A stretch of DNA of 12,985 nt, from NCBI GenBank assembly GCA_938008865.1, contig CALLJA010000592.1:1-12985 (forward strand), read 5' to 3'. The notes under the pieces are model-generated. The model did not search any database and was not told the DNA's origin. It was given only the letters and a program-made list of their open reading frames with translations. Of the stretch, positions 6,632 through 12,985 are shown one piece after another. How positions within the stretch are numbered: the stretch's first letter is position 1; each line of letters starts with the position of its first letter. Source of the DNA: an uncultured Anaerolineales bacterium. Lineage in GTDB: Bacteria; Chloroflexota; Anaerolineae; Anaerolineales; Villigracilaceae. The position numbers were made by a program, and so were the translations under genes.

Positions 6632-6711
6632 CGCCCTGAAAAGGGTGCCACTTTCTGGGAATTGTTTTGGTCACTCTGAATGATCGCCCGGCGGAACAGT
6701 CGGGCTTTTTT
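6632..6711 (+). ncRNA. Candidate ~80-nt structured RNA (small RNA or attenuated helicase leader)
   Basis: Bounded by the extended -10 at 6618-6626 and an intrinsic terminator at 6686-6711. It opens with a 6-bp hairpin closed by a GAAA tetraloop (6632-6637 with 6642-6647). CCGCC at 6631-6635 can also pair with GGCGG at 6690-6694, which would break the terminator stem, so two exclusive folds are possible. I do not recognise a known riboswitch class. It ends about 165 nt before the DEAD-box ATG, so it is either a 5' attenuator of that gene or a free RNA. Confidence 0.5.
6686..6711 (+). terminator. Intrinsic terminator ahead of the DEAD-box helicase gene
   Basis: GCCCGGC (6686-6692) pairs with GTCGGGC (6699-6705), 7 bp with one G-U, loop GGAACA, then six T (6706-6711). 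It may serve the ATP-grasp gene (stop 102 nt upstream) as well as the candidate leader RNA that starts between them. Confidence 0.75.
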
Positions 6712-6790
6712 GTTGGGACGGCAGACCTGCGAAGGCGAGCCGTGGTAACAGGAACGTTGGACGGAGTCATCAGAACATCCCAATATTCAT

Positions 6791-6821
6791 GTCATTGCGA
6801 GGGCGAAGCCCGAAGCAATCT
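6791..6821 (+). repeat. Interspersed palindromic repeat (GTCATTGCGAGG type)
   Basis: Starts GTCATTGCGAGGGC and ends GAAGCAATCT. ATTGC pairs with GCAAT and GGGC with GCCC around a GAA loop, with G/A-rich internal loops. This matches the class of short palindromes (of the form TCATTGCGAG...GAAGCAATC) scattered through many bacterial genomes. Only one copy is in the window. It sits 55 nt before the helicase ATG and supplies a spurious in-frame ATG at 6789 to that reading frame. Confidence 0.65.
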
Positions 6822-6875
6822 CTTGTAACGCACAAGCTGTTTCACTTTGCGCGCAATGGCATCAAAAGGAATCTG

Positions 6876-8555
6876 ATGACAACCGAATTCACCTCCCTCA
6901 ACCTGCGTCCCGAGCTGATGCAGGCCATTATTGAACTTGGCTACGCCGAGCCGACGCCCATCCAGGAAGGCATGATCCCCCTCATGCTGACCGGCGTGGA
7001 CGTGATCGGCCAGGCCCAGACCGGCACCGGCAAGACCGCCGCCTTCGCCCTCCCCATCCTCCACAATTTCGAACACAACCGACTGCCGCAGGCCCTGGTC
7101 CTCGCGCCCACGCGCGAACTGGCCTTGCAGGTCGCGGATGCCATGAACGAATACGGCAAATACATGCGCGTTCGCATCCTGGCCGTCTACGGTGGACAGC
7201 CCTACGCGCCGCAGATCAACAGCCTGCGCCGTGGCGTGGACGTCATCGTCGGCACCCCGGGCCGCCTGATCGACCTGATGGAGCGCGAGGTGCTCGACCT
7301 GAGCGCCGTCAAGACCGTGGTGCTCGATGAAGCCGACGAGATGCTCAACATGGGCTTCATCGAAGATGTCGAGACCATCCTGGCTGCCACCCCCGAGGGA
7401 CGCCAGACCGCGCTCTTCAGCGCGACCCTGCCCGTCCGAATCCGCAAACTGGCCGAGCGTTTCATGCGAGACCCCCAGTCTGTTACCGTTAAACGCAACA
7501 CGATGACCGTGGCCGCCATCGAGCAGCGCTACTACTTCCTGCACGAGTCGGACAAACTCCATGCGGTCATGAATCTGCTGGAGATCGAAGACGCCACCAG
7601 CACCCTGATCTTTGCCCGCACCCGCGCCGAGACCAGCCTGCTGGCCAGCGAGTTGACCCAGCGCGGATTCCCCGCCGAAGCCCTCAATGGCGACCTTGAA
7701 CAGAATGCCCGCGAGCGTATCCTTGGCCGTTTCCGTGAGAATCAGATCAAGGTTCTGGTCGCCACCGACGTGGCCGCCCGCGGCCTCGACATCGACGATA
7801 TCTCGCACGTCATCAACTACCAACTCCCCGACGACCCCGAAGTCTATGTACACCGCATCGGACGCACGGGCCGCGCGGGTAAGACGGGTATCGCCATCTC
7901 GCTCTTCACCCCGCGTGAGAAGCGCCGCCTGCGCGACATCGAAGCCTTCACCAAGCAGCCGTTGACCCTCGGCAAACTTCCCACCGCCGATGACATCCGC
8001 GCGCGCCGCGAACAGAAGGTCGTCGACATGATGAAGGTCTGGCTCGGTCGTGGACGTTATCAGCGCGAACGTGAAATGGTCGAGCAGTTGGTCGCCGACG
8101 GGCACGAACTGATCGAAGTCGCCGCTGCCGCTCTCAAACTGGCGCGCGCGGGCGAGAAACAGCGCCCCGTGGCCAATGTCGCTGAAGTGGCCGAGAGACC
8201 CGCCTTCCAGTCCGAGCGCGGATTCGCGCGCGGCTCCCGCTTCGAGCGCGGGTTCGGCCCCGAGCGCGGTGAACGCAGTGAACGCCGTGTCACACGCAAC
8301 AACGGACGCCAGTCGCACGAGGAAGGCATGATCCGTTTGCGCATCAGCAAGGGCAAGATCCATGGCGTGCGCCCGAACGACATCGTCGGCACCATCGCGC
8401 ACCACGCAGAGATCCCCGGGTCGGCCATCGGCAGGATTCGCATCGAAGACACCTTCTCGTTCGTAGACGTGCCCGAGGTGCTGCTGGACAAGGTGATGAC
8501 CCACAATGGCAACTACCGTATCGGTAAACACAAATTTGCGCTGGAACGAGCCTGA
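6876..8555 (+). CDS. DEAD-box ATP-dependent RNA helicase with DbpA-type RNA-binding domain (DeaD/CsdA-like)
   Basis: ATP-dependent unwinding/remodelling of RNA, likely in ribosome assembly, mRNA turnover or cold adaptation. All core motifs are present in the 559-aa protein: Q motif (PTPIQ, Gln30), AQTGTGKT (47-54), PTREL (79-83), GTPGR (126-130), DEAD (151-154), SAT (182-184), ATDVAARGLD (296-305) and HRIGRTGR (326-333). An Arg/Gly/Glu-rich linker (about 440-480) separates the core from a DbpA-type RRM (about 485-556). ATG 6876 is chosen because AAGGA lies six nt upstream and MTTEF is followed directly by helicase homology. The frame stays open back to 6789, but that extension translates the interspersed repeat. 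Preceded by a candidate attenuator and terminator, so expression may be conditional. The exact paralogue (DeaD, CshA, DbpA) is not decided. Confidence 0.95.
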   Translation: MTTEFTSLNLRPELMQAIIELGYAEPTPIQEGMIPLMLTGVDVIGQAQTGTGKTAAFALPILHNFEHNRLPQALVLAPTRELALQVADAMNEYGKYMRVRILAVYGGQPYAPQINSLRRGVDVIVGTPGRLIDLMEREVLDLSAVKTVVLDEADEMLNMGFIEDVETILAATPEGRQTALFSATLPVRIRKLAERFMRDPQSVTVKRNTMTVAAIEQRYYFLHESDKLHAVMNLLEIEDATSTLIFARTRAETSLLASELTQRGFPAEALNGDLEQNARERILGRFRENQIKVLVATDVAARGLDIDDISHVINYQLPDDPEVYVHRIGRTGRAGKTGIAISLFTPREKRRLRDIEAFTKQPLTLGKLPTADDIRARREQKVVDMMKVWLGRGRYQREREMVEQLVADGHELIEVAAAALKLARAGEKQRPVANVAEVAERPAFQSERGFARGSRFERGFGPERGERSERRVTRNNGRQSHEEGMIRLRISKGKIHGVRPNDIVGTIAHHAEIPGSAIGRIRIEDTFSFVDVPEVLLDKVMTHNGNYRIGKHKFALERA

Positions 8556-8563
8556 GAAAACAA

Positions 8564-8587
8564 GAGACCCTGCATCCGCAGGGTCTC
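8564..8587. terminator. Bidirectional terminator between the convergent helicase and PP2C genes
   Basis: Perfect 10-bp stem GAGACCCTGC / GCAGGGTCTC with loop ATCC. The plus-strand side is followed by ATTCTTCTCC and the minus-strand side by TTGTTTTCTC, both T-rich. It starts 9 nt after the helicase stop and its last two bases are within the PP2C stop codon (8588-8586). Confidence 0.75.
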
Positions 8588-9455
8588 ATTCTTCTCCCAG
8601 TAACCAGTCGAGGAAGCCTTTTTTCTTGTTGGCCGATTTGCCCGTGCGCGGGGCGGCAATCAGCACCACGGTGATGTTATCGTGCCCGCCGCGCTGGTTG
8701 GCCATTTCCACCAGCGCCTCGGCCGCCGCTTTGACTGTGCTCTTCGAGCGCAGCGTTTGCAGGATCTCGTCGTCCCAGACCAGGTCGGTCAGGCCGTCGC
8801 TGCACAACAGCACCACGTCACCCGGGTCCATCTCGTAGCCCTGGTTGCCGATGGCTTCCTCTTCGTCCTCGCCGTCCTCCAGGTACATGCGGAAGTCCAC
8901 CTCGGGCAGGTGGACCGAGCCGAGGTAGCGGCGGATGACGTGTACGTTGGGATGGTCGCGAGCTTGTTCAGGACTGATGATGCCCTTTTCGATGGCCTCC
9001 TGCACCCAGGTATGGTCCACCGTCAGACGGCGGATGTGCTGCCCACGGATCAGGTACACGCGCGAGTCGCCCACGTGGGCCATGTACAACTTGCGGTCCA
9101 TGATCCAGACACAGGCGCAGGTGGCGCCCATGCCTTCCTGTTCGGTCTTGCTGGCTGAGTGGGCCGCGATGGCCTGGCTGGCGTCGTGGATGGCGGTTTC
9201 AAGGACCTTGACGGGTTTCTTGCCGTTGCTTTCCCCAACTCCCTGGCTGATGTAATTGACGGCTAGTTCAGCCGCGACTTCGCCCGCGCGGTGCCCACCG
9301 ATGCCATCTGCCACCACGGCAAAAAGCACCGGCTGGGGGTCGTCTGCGTTCAAGGTAAAAGATGAAACCGCAAAACGATCCTCATTATTTTTTCCGCTCA
9401 TGCCCGGGTGGCTGAGCGCTGCAACGTGCATGTGGGCTGTGGAGGAGCGAATCAT
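8586..9455 (-). CDS. PP2C/PPM-family Ser/Thr protein phosphatase (Stp/PstP-like)
   Basis: Metal-dependent phosphatase that reverses Ser/Thr phosphorylation by Hanks-type kinases. The 289-aa protein has the PPM metal and phosphate motifs in order: GKNNEDR (21-27), VADGIGGHRAGE (48-59, Asp50), MGATC (109-113), VGDSRVY (128-134), DHTW (147-150), CSDGL (218-222) and GGHDNITVV (256-264). An acidic insert EDGEDEEEAIG (193-203) and a lysine-rich tail (272-279) are extras. No signal peptide or TM, so cytoplasmic. Its ATG overlaps the stop of the vWA-FHA gene in an ATGA, with no clear ribosome site, which argues for translational coupling. An internal Met at residue 9 is possible but less likely. No kinase gene is in the window. 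Family call is firm; the target is inferred. Confidence 0.95.
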   Translation of the reverse strand: MIRSSTAHMHVAALSHPGMSGKNNEDRFAVSSFTLNADDPQPVLFAVVADGIGGHRAGEVAAELAVNYISQGVGESNGKKPVKVLETAIHDASQAIAAHSASKTEQEGMGATCACVWIMDRKLYMAHVGDSRVYLIRGQHIRRLTVDHTWVQEAIEKGIISPEQARDHPNVHVIRRYLGSVHLPEVDFRMYLEDGEDEEEAIGNQGYEMDPGDVVLLCSDGLTDLVWDDEILQTLRSKSTVKAAAEALVEMANQRGGHDNITVVLIAAPRTGKSANKKKGFLDWLLGEE

Positions 9456-11398
9456 GCTGCGGGCTTTTCAGGCGTCACCTTGGGCGGAATGACTGGCGGG
9501 GATGTCCGTAATTGGAAGCGGTACATCAACTGGCCGAAGTGTACCACATCCCCATGTTCGAGCCGATGACCCTCTCGGGGGACGGGTTCGTAGTTGACCC
9601 AGGTGCCCGCCACCGACCCGCCGTCTGCCAGCAGGAAGCCGCCATCCTCGGTCTGCTTGAGGCGCGCATGCAGCGGAGAGATGGATGGGTCGTCGAGCAC
9701 GTAACTGGCCTGAACCGGGTCAGTGCCGAAAGTGGTTTCTTTTTCAGCCAAGGGGATTGGGGCGGAGGCAGCGGGCTGCCCGTCCGCGCCGAGGCGGACG
9801 AGGGAGGCGGGTGCATCCACGGCGCGTGTTTTGGGCGCGCCGATCGGCCAGGCGCGGCGGCGCTTGACCTTGTCTGCTTCTGCGGGCAGGGGCGTTTCCA
9901 CGGCGATGCGGACCGGCTGGGTGAGTGGGTCGTAACTGGCCTTCTGGGCCGCGCGCCGAGCCTTCAGCGACGGGATTCGCAGGCGACCGGTCAGCAGGAT
10001 GAAGACCAGCGCCAGCCCGGCCAGGGCCACCGCGCCGATCATGATTGGCTGGCGGTAGCGCCCGATGAAAGCGCGGATGCCGCGCTGTGGCTGGGTGACC
10101 GTCACCTCGACCGACACGCTGATGGTGGATTTGCTCAACCCGAACGAGTCGACCACCTCGACCATCAGTTGGTGCTCGCCGCTGCGGTCGTAGCCCGAGA
10201 GGTCCCAGGTGAAGGCATCGAACGGGGCGGCGGTGTTCTCGTCCGCGATGACATTGTCCACGTAGAGCGTGCTGCGCATGAGTGGGCGCTGCACACCGTC
10301 GGGGAATTCGATGATGACCTGCAGCGGCTGTTCGGCCGGCAGCAACACGCTGTCGTTGTAGGGGTCGTCGGGCGGGGGCTGGCGGGTAATCTGCTGCGGC
10401 GGCGAAACCAGGATCGGGTTGGGCGGCTGGATGTTGAGCGCGAAGGTCTGCTCCTGCGAAGAGACGGCGCCTGAAGGCAGGCTGACGTCCACCCGCAGGG
10501 TGTGGTCACCGGCGGCGTTGATGGCCGAGGCATAGGTCAGGGTGTAGATGCGCCGCAGAGAGGCGAAATAGGCTTCGGGGTCGGGAAACTGCTGAGTCCC
10601 CGAGTAGGCGAACAGGCTGCCGCCGGTCTGCATGGCCAGGGTGTTAAAGGCCGCCGCGCTGGTGGTGGCAAAATAGGTTTCCAGGTCTACGAACCAGACG
10701 TACACACGCACATCGTTCTGCACGGCGCGTTCGATCAGCGGCTGGAGCGTCGACTCGATGGCCGGGTCGTCCATGTGTGGGGTGATGAACAGCACGGCGC
10801 GTTTCATGCCCGCGCGCGGCGTGGGCGTGCTGGCTGTTTCGATGGCCAGCGCCAGCGATTGCAGGTTGGGGATCGAGGCGCGGAAATCAGGCTGGAATGC
10901 GCCCAGGCTGTTGAGGAAATCGGTGGGCGTGCCGTGGCTGATGACTGGCCCGGCGATGCTGACTAGGCTGATGTCGTCGGCGGGGTCGGCAGGCCGCGAC
11001 TGCGCCCATCCGCCCAGCACCTGGGCAATGCGCTGGAAGCGTGAGATGCCCTGCCCGTCGCGCACGTCCAGCGGCGCGCCTGGGTTGACGGCGATGACCA
11101 GTTGGGCGGGGATAACCTGCTCGGTCAGCGTGGTGACCGGGCGGGGCTGGCCGTCTTCCGTCACGGTCAGCGCCCCGAGTTCGAGGCCCGAAACAAAAAG
11201 GCCCGACGCGTCGAACACATCCAACTGGGCCGAGATGTTGGGGAAGGTCGAGACGTCCGGCGGATATAGATCTGCGCGCGCTGCGGCCTGGGCCTGCGCG
11301 CCGACAAACGTGCCAAGCCACAGGGCCAGGGCCGTCAAGGCGGCGGCCAGCCTGCGCAGGGGATGTGGGAATGGGTTTCGGGTTCGAGACTGCGTCAT
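9452..11398 (-). CDS. Membrane-spanning vWA-like / FHA domain protein
   Basis: A 648-aa receptor-like protein with signal peptide (about 12-37, ending AQAQA), extracytoplasmic vWA-like fold (about 90-285), a beta-sandwich-like region with Pro-rich stretches (about 320-440), one TM (about 451-471), a basic cytoplasmic linker and a C-terminal FHA domain (about 550-632). The MIDAS metal site looks lost: where DxSxS is expected the strand reads LVIAVNPGAP. The FHA keeps Ser574/His577 (SPLH) and Asn602 but has GTD where GR is usual, so phosphothreonine binding may be altered. The frame also offers ATGs at 11422 and 11416, but these fall in or before the promoter -10 box, so the ATG at 11398 is preferred, although no ribosome site precedes it. 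Overlaps PP2C by 4 nt. Likely senses or assembles outside and docks a phosphorylated partner inside (inference). Confidence 0.85.
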   Translation of the reverse strand: MTQSRTRNPFPHPLRRLAAALTALALWLGTFVGAQAQAAARADLYPPDVSTFPNISAQLDVFDASGLFVSGLELGALTVTEDGQPRPVTTLTEQVIPAQLVIAVNPGAPLDVRDGQGISRFQRIAQVLGGWAQSRPADPADDISLVSIAGPVISHGTPTDFLNSLGAFQPDFRASIPNLQSLALAIETASTPTPRAGMKRAVLFITPHMDDPAIESTLQPLIERAVQNDVRVYVWFVDLETYFATTSAAAFNTLAMQTGGSLFAYSGTQQFPDPEAYFASLRRIYTLTYASAINAAGDHTLRVDVSLPSGAVSSQEQTFALNIQPPNPILVSPPQQITRQPPPDDPYNDSVLLPAEQPLQVIIEFPDGVQRPLMRSTLYVDNVIADENTAAPFDAFTWDLSGYDRSGEHQLMVEVVDSFGLSKSTISVSVEVTVTQPQRGIRAFIGRYRQPIMIGAVALAGLALVFILLTGRLRIPSLKARRAAQKASYDPLTQPVRIAVETPLPAEADKVKRRRAWPIGAPKTRAVDAPASLVRLGADGQPAASAPIPLAEKETTFGTDPVQASYVLDDPSISPLHARLKQTEDGGFLLADGGSVAGTWVNYEPVPREGHRLEHGDVVHFGQLMYRFQLRTSPPVIPPKVTPEKPAA

Positions 11399-11417
11399 AG
11401 GGGAGGCGGTTCGCATT

Positions 11418-11446
11418 ATCATACACGACCCGCCGATTTTCGTCCA
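11418..11446 (-). promoter_or_regulatory. Sigma70-type promoter for the vWA-FHA/PP2C operon
   Basis: Minus strand: -35 TGGACG (11446-11441, 4 of 6), 17-nt spacer, -10 TATGAT (11423-11418, 5 of 6). The start near 11411 would exclude the two upstream ATGs. It lies directly after the strong terminator at 11475-11512, as expected for a fresh transcription unit. Confidence 0.6.
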
Positions 11447-11474
11447 CGGCGCTCCCCCTGCGATTCCCCGCCTG

Positions 11475-11512
11475 AAAAAATCCCGCCTGTGGAATTTCCA
11501 CAGGCGGGATTT
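11475..11512 (-). terminator. Strong intrinsic terminator of the polytopic membrane-protein gene
   Basis: Perfect 16-bp stem (11512-11497 with 11493-11478), three-base loop, ending in six T on the minus strand (11480-11475). It begins seven nt after the stop codon at 11519, the textbook position. Separates the guaA side from the vWA-FHA/PP2C operon. Confidence 0.92.
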
Positions 11513-11518
11513 GAAGGG

Positions 11519-12484
11519 TCAGGCTTGCGGTTCGTCAGACGGGACGGGAGCGTTGTTCTCCATGGGGGCCAACGCGGCGGGCGTCAGCCGCAGGTAGGTC
11601 AGCGTCCACGCAGAACCGATGTAGGTGTTCAGGATGCCGCCCGCCAGGATGGAGATCGGCAGGAAGGCCGCAAAGCATACTCCCGCGATGATCAGGGGCG
11701 TCATATTCTCGCCGTTGCTTGCCACGAAGCCTATCATGGTCGGGAAGAGGACGATCAGCAGCGGGATGGCGATGACCAGGCTTACACCCAGGCCGATCAC
11801 GAACAGGATCAGCGCCATGCCGATGACCGGGCCGATATTGGCGCGCGCCATGTTCCAGCCGCGCTGCCAGCCTTCCCACATGCCCGCGTTATCGCGCACG
11901 ATGGCTACATCCGCCAGTTCGAGGGTCAGGTTTACGGCGATCCCCACCGGGATCAGGATGCAGATCAGCGGCAGAATGCACAGGAAACCCACGCCCGCCG
12001 TCAGCACGCCGAACAGGAGGAACGGGATGATGGCTGCAAAGACGATCAGCCCGATGATGAACGACAGGCCGAACACGCGCCAGAAGTAGGGCAGGCTGCC
12101 GCTGAACAGTTCGCCGAACGACAACTTCTCTGCGCCGTTCTCGGCTTGCAGCGTGCCGCGGATCAGGCCGATGCGGCCCATGTTCCCGAGGAAGATCGAA
12201 AGCACGATCAAGGTCAGGAACACCAGCCCGATGATGATGAATATCCACCAGTTGTGGACCATCCACTCGGCGGCCTGTTCCAGGGAACGCTCCCATTCGC
12301 GGAAGATCGGCGGTGTGTTGCCATCCCAGTTGCCGTTGCCGTTTCCACTTCCGCTGCTCGAGCCGCCGCTGCCGCCCCCGCCGCCGCGCGCGCAACTTGC
12401 CAGGATGCCGAAGATCCACAATACCTTGTATTTCCAGGTAATCTGCCACGCGCGGGTCAATACTTCGCCAAAATTGAAACTCAT
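11519..12484 (-). CDS. Polytopic membrane protein with Gly/Ser/Asn-rich loop, function unknown
   Basis: A 321-aa integral membrane protein. An amphipathic N-terminus (FGEVLTRAWQITWKYKVLW, 5-23) leads into a first hydrophobic segment; a flexible Gly/Ser/Asn run follows (34-55); then about five further hydrophobic segments (about 80-99, 136-162, 164-189, 216-246 and 262-290) and a polar, Pro-rich C-terminus. WRVFGL (135-140) and GWQRGWNMARANIGP (205-219) give the alternating 'amphipathic helix, then TM' look of membrane-domain families found next to glycerophosphodiesterases and DUF975-like proteins. That resemblance is by pattern only and I claim no function. The start is firm: AAGGAG six nt before ATG 12484. 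It begins 57 nt after guaA on the same strand and ends at a strong terminator. Confidence 0.85.
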   Translation of the reverse strand: MSFNFGEVLTRAWQITWKYKVLWIFGILASCARGGGGGSGGSSSGSGNGNGNWDGNTPPIFREWERSLEQAAEWMVHNWWIFIIIGLVFLTLIVLSIFLGNMGRIGLIRGTLQAENGAEKLSFGELFSGSLPYFWRVFGLSFIIGLIVFAAIIPFLLFGVLTAGVGFLCILPLICILIPVGIAVNLTLELADVAIVRDNAGMWEGWQRGWNMARANIGPVIGMALILFVIGLGVSLVIAIPLLIVLFPTMIGFVASNGENMTPLIIAGVCFAAFLPISILAGGILNTYIGSAWTLTYLRLTPAALAPMENNAPVPSDEPQA

Positions 12485-12499
12485 TCGAGACTCCTTCCG

Positions 12500-12525
12500 A
12501 AAATTAGCGCGAGCCGATGCCGCGC
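12500..12525 (-). terminator. Weak possible terminator after guaA
   Basis: Minus strand: GCGCG (12525-12521) pairs with CGCGC (12511-12507), with two more G-C pairs inside beyond a bulged base and loop ATCG, then TAATTTT. The stem is short and the T-run interrupted, so read-through into the membrane-protein gene is likely. Confidence 0.4.
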
Positions 12526-12541
12526 AACCACTTCACTTACG

Positions 12542-12985
12542 CTATTCCCACTCGATGGTTGCAGGCGGTTTGCTGGTGATGTCGTAGACCACGCGGTTGA
12601 TTCCGTTCACTTCATTGACGATGCGGTTGGCCACCCGCGCCAGCAGGTCATGCGGCAGGCGCGCCCAGTCGGCGGTCATAAAGTCGTCGGTCACCACTGC
12701 GCGGATGGCGGCCGCTTCCTGGTAAGTACGCTGGTCACCCATCACGCCCACCGAACGTACGGGCAGCAGCACGACGAAGGCCTGTGATGTTTCTGCGCCC
12801 TTGCCAAGGAATCCCGCCTTTGATAATTCTTCGATCAGGATGGCGTCCGCCGCCCGCAGGCGGGACACCCGCTCGGGCGTCACCTCCCCGAGACAGCGCA
12901 CCGTCAGGCCGGGACCTGGGAACGGCTGCCGCCAAACCATCCCCTCCGCCAGCCCGAGCGCTTCCCCGACCGCGCGGACCTCATC
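12542..12985 (-). CDS. guaA: GMP synthase (glutamine-hydrolysing), C-terminal part, cut by window edge
   Basis: Last step of GMP synthesis: amination of XMP with glutamine-derived ammonia and ATP. The visible 147 residues are the end of the PP-loop ATPase domain and the C-terminal dimerisation domain: VWRQPFPGPGLTVRCLGEV (substrate and dimer region), LPVRSVGVMGDQRTY, DFMTADWARLP, RIVNEVNGINRVVYDIT, and the invariant C-terminal SKPPATIEWE directly before the TAG. The frame is open to the right edge, so the glutaminase and P-loop parts are outside; the ATG at 12940 is internal Met, not a start. The C-terminus is canonical, so the gene is presumably intact. On the same strand as, and 57 nt ahead of, the polytopic membrane protein. 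Confidence 0.97.
   Translation of the reverse strand, partial: DEVRAVGEALGLAEGMVWRQPFPGPGLTVRCLGEVTPERVSRLRAADAILIEELSKAGFLGKGAETSQAFVVLLPVRSVGVMGDQRTYQEAAAIRAVVTDDFMTADWARLPHDLLARVANRIVNEVNGINRVVYDITSKPPATIEWE

Noticed and set aside
6792..8531. A 579-codon open frame on the minus strand, opposite the helicase
   Set aside because: Antisense shadow of the DEAD-box gene; composition and lack of motifs are typical of reverse-complement translation.
11363..12787. A 474-codon plus-strand frame spanning the terminator and three minus-strand features
   Set aside because: It crosses a strong terminator, an intergenic gap and the guaA 3' end; the product is Asp/His/Gln-rich and motif-free.
1..12985. 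A defence system, CRISPR array, prophage or mobile element
   Set aside because: No spaced direct repeats, transposase, integrase, toxin-antitoxin or tRNA-like sequence was seen; the gene content is mostly housekeeping, metal handling and signalling.

Overview
The window reads as a chromosomal segment of a moderately GC-rich bacterium. The gene content (small-protein/glgC unit, TerC next to a P2-type ATPase, a vWA-TM-FHA receptor-like protein coupled to a PP2C phosphatase, a DbpA-tailed DEAD-box helicase) and an interspersed palindrome of the GTCATTGCGAGG type fit Chloroflexota/Anaerolineae, but that assignment is inference from style, not from a marker gene. There is no phage, transposase, CRISPR or tRNA/rRNA signal.

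Left third (1-3810, all on the minus strand): a metal-handling block. In transcription order it holds a promoter and a leader hairpin with a ribosome-binding site in its loop, a TerC-family membrane protein, a GNAT acetyltransferase 17 nt downstream, then a new promoter, a yybP-ykoY-type Mn2+ riboswitch with its intrinsic terminator, and a P2-type cation ATPase that runs off the left edge. TerC proteins and P-type ATPases are the two best-known gene classes under this riboswitch, so the block is most simply a manganese (or Mn/Ca) export and metalation locus.

Middle (3817-6584): glgC (ADP-glucose pyrophosphorylase, minus strand) is preceded by an unlisted 35-codon single-span membrane protein and a good sigma70-type promoter. 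Divergent from them is an orphan ATP-grasp ligase on the plus strand.

Centre (6585-8587): on the plus strand, a probable promoter drives a short structured RNA ending in an intrinsic terminator. It is followed by an interspersed palindromic repeat and a DEAD-box RNA helicase with a DbpA-type RNA-binding tail. A hairpin shared with the convergent PP2C gene closes the unit.

Right third (8586-12985, minus strand): C-terminal part of guaA (GMP synthase), a polytopic membrane protein with a Gly/Ser/Asn spacer, a strong terminator, a promoter, a secreted-vWA/TM/FHA protein and, overlapping it by 4 nt, a PP2C phosphatase. The last two look like one translationally coupled signalling unit.

The most novel-looking elements are non-coding or very small: the TerC leader hairpin, the RNA ahead of the helicase, and the 35-aa protein ahead of glgC.
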